DNA of 64,000 nt from Plantago major (lineage: Eukaryota > Streptophyta > Magnoliopsida > Lamiales > Plantaginaceae), in NCBI GenBank assembly GCA_026545765.1, contig JAIFAC010000113.1, positions 1 through 64,000 of the forward strand, read 5' to 3'. The position numbers were made by a program, and so were the translations under genes. Of the stretch, positions 63,001 through 64,000 are shown one piece after another; position 1 is the stretch's first letter, and the number at the start of each line of letters is the position of its first letter. Below the pieces are notes generated by a model. That model was not told the DNA's origin. It made no database searches and worked only from the letters and a program-made list of their open reading frames with translations.

Positions 63001-64000
63001 AACCTATTCTACACAAATTGAACTATTTTGGTGGATCGAACTTCAATTTGAAAACGTATTTCGAGACATCTTGTCTTCCATAAAACTCAAAGGGTAGTAC
63101 ACATTTTTGTGAAACACTTGATAGAGTTAGTTTATGTCAAATTTTATTCACATGATATGGTTCGCGGTATAAAACCAATTCTACGCATTAATTGAACTAT
63201 TTGGTTAATCGAACCTCGATTTAAAACGTATTTCTGAGACATCTTGTCTTCAATAAAACTTGGGGTAGTACACGATTTTTGTGAAACACTCGATAGTGTT
63301 AGTTTGTGTCAAATTTTATTCACATGATATGGTTTGTGGTATAAAACCAATTCTACACATATTGAACTATTTTGGTTGATCGAACCTCGATTTAAAAATG
63401 TATTTTGAGACATCTAGTGTTCGAGAAAACCCAAAGGGTTAGTACACGTTTTTGTGAAAACACACTATGGGGTTAGTTTGTGACAAATTTTATGCACATG
63501 ACATGGTTTGTGGTATAAAACCTATTCTACGCACATATTGACCTTTTTGGTTGATTGAACCTCAATTTAAAACGTATTTCAAGATCTCTTGTCTTCAATA
63601 AAACTCAAAGTGGGTAGTACACGATTTTTATGAAACACTCGATAGAGTTAGTTTGTGTCAAATTTTAGTCACATGACATGGTTTGTGGTAAAAAACAACT
63701 ATTCTACACATATTGACCTATTTTGGTTGATCGAACTCAATTTAAAACGTATTTAGACCTTTTATCTTCAATAAAACTCAAAGGGGTAGTACCGATTTTT
63801 GTGGTACACTCGATATAGTTAGTTTGTGTCAAATTTTATTCATATAATATGGTTTGTGGTATAAAACCTATTCTACGCACAAATTGAACTATTTTGGTTG
63901 ATTGAACCACGATTTATAAACGTATTTCGGAGACATCTTGTCTTCCATAAAACTCAAAGGGGGTAGTACACGATTTTTTGTGAAACACTCGATAGAGTTA
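60018..64000 (+). repeat. ~4.0-kb satellite block, degraded copy of 50187-54279
   Basis: Collinear with 50187-54279 but 110 bp shorter over the same monomers. The missing bases are scattered, mostly one per homopolymer or doublet. The window ends inside this block. Confidence 0.82.

Larger units (their letters stand above)
8239..64000 (+). repeat. Satellite array, ~179-bp monomer, about 310 copies, continues past the window
   Basis: The word ATTTTATTCACATGAYATGG recurs about every 178-180 bp without a gap to the window end, always in the same orientation. Monomer types were separated by eye. A: CAAATTGAAC with CTTCGATTTG. B: GCATTAATTG with ATTCCTGAG and CTCGAAGGGG. C: TCTAGTGTTCGAG with ACACACTATGGGG. 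D: GATTGAACGTC with TTTTTTATAAAAC. E: GTAAAAAACAAC with TTTTATC. F: CCACGATTTATAAACG. G: CATATTCTACGCACATAATG. Variants D' (TTTTTTCTG) and B' (TTAATAGAACC) also occur. The nucleosome-like length, higher-order structure and single orientation resemble plant centromeric satellites; the centromere role is inferred. I do not recognise the family. Confidence 0.97.

Noticed and set aside
8239..64000. CRISPR-like array
   Set aside because: The repeats are about 179 bp in tandem without short repeats and unique spacers, and the sequence context is eukaryotic.

Overview
The window is repetitive, intergenic plant-type nuclear DNA. I see no intact protein-coding gene and no rRNA, tRNA or CRISPR locus. 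It has two parts. Positions 1-8238 hold one LTR retrotransposon on the + strand. Positions 8239-64000 are an uninterrupted AT-rich satellite array with a monomer of about 179 bp, roughly 310 monomers. A nucleosome-sized satellite in higher-order repeats with a nested Ty3/gypsy-like element suggests a plant (probably dicot) centromeric or pericentromeric array. I do not recognise the satellite family or the species.

The retrotransposon lacks only about 19 bp at its left end, cut by the window edge. Its LTRs (1-856 and 7371-8238) end in the inverted repeat TGTTGA/TCAACA. A tRNA primer-binding site starts at 860 and a polypurine tract lies next to the 3' LTR. Between them only shreds of gag survive (908-1498); I find no protease, reverse transcriptase, RNase H or integrase. 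The rest is a 24/48-bp minisatellite (1571-2920), a CATT-rich stretch, a non-coding domain rich in TCCGA/TCGGA words, a module present in three diverged copies (4540-6193), a frameshifted fragment of a host ENTH-domain gene (5017-5230), a 45-bp minisatellite (6640-6993), a strong hairpin followed by a run of 16 G, and a 107-bp tandem duplication at the 3' LTR boundary. It is best described as a non-autonomous element (LARD or TR-GAG class) that has captured host sequence.

The satellite is built from about seven monomer types, here called A-G. Between 26245 and 37525 they form a clean five-monomer higher-order repeat (A-B-C-D-E, about 897 bp, 12 full units plus ABC). Elsewhere there are a 1,080-bp six-monomer repeat (39315-42014), a 22-monomer block duplicated at 4.28-kb spacing (16793-24995), a 2.04-kb tandem duplication carrying a 70-bp foreign insert (44154-48227), a 2.32-kb unit (48228-52155), a 2.6-kb duplication (53049-58287), and a block of about 4.1 kb repeated about 9.8 kb away (50187-54279 and 60018-64000). 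Hybrid monomers mark unequal exchange. Some patches, above all the last 10 kb, carry dense one-base deletions relative to near-identical copies nearby; these look more like uneven consensus quality than biology.

Nothing here acts as a gene system. The points of interest are the captured ENTH fragment, the two minisatellites inside a retrotransposon nested in a satellite, the layered history of the array, and the assembly-quality signal. Type letters, block edges and distances were read by eye and may be off by a few bases.
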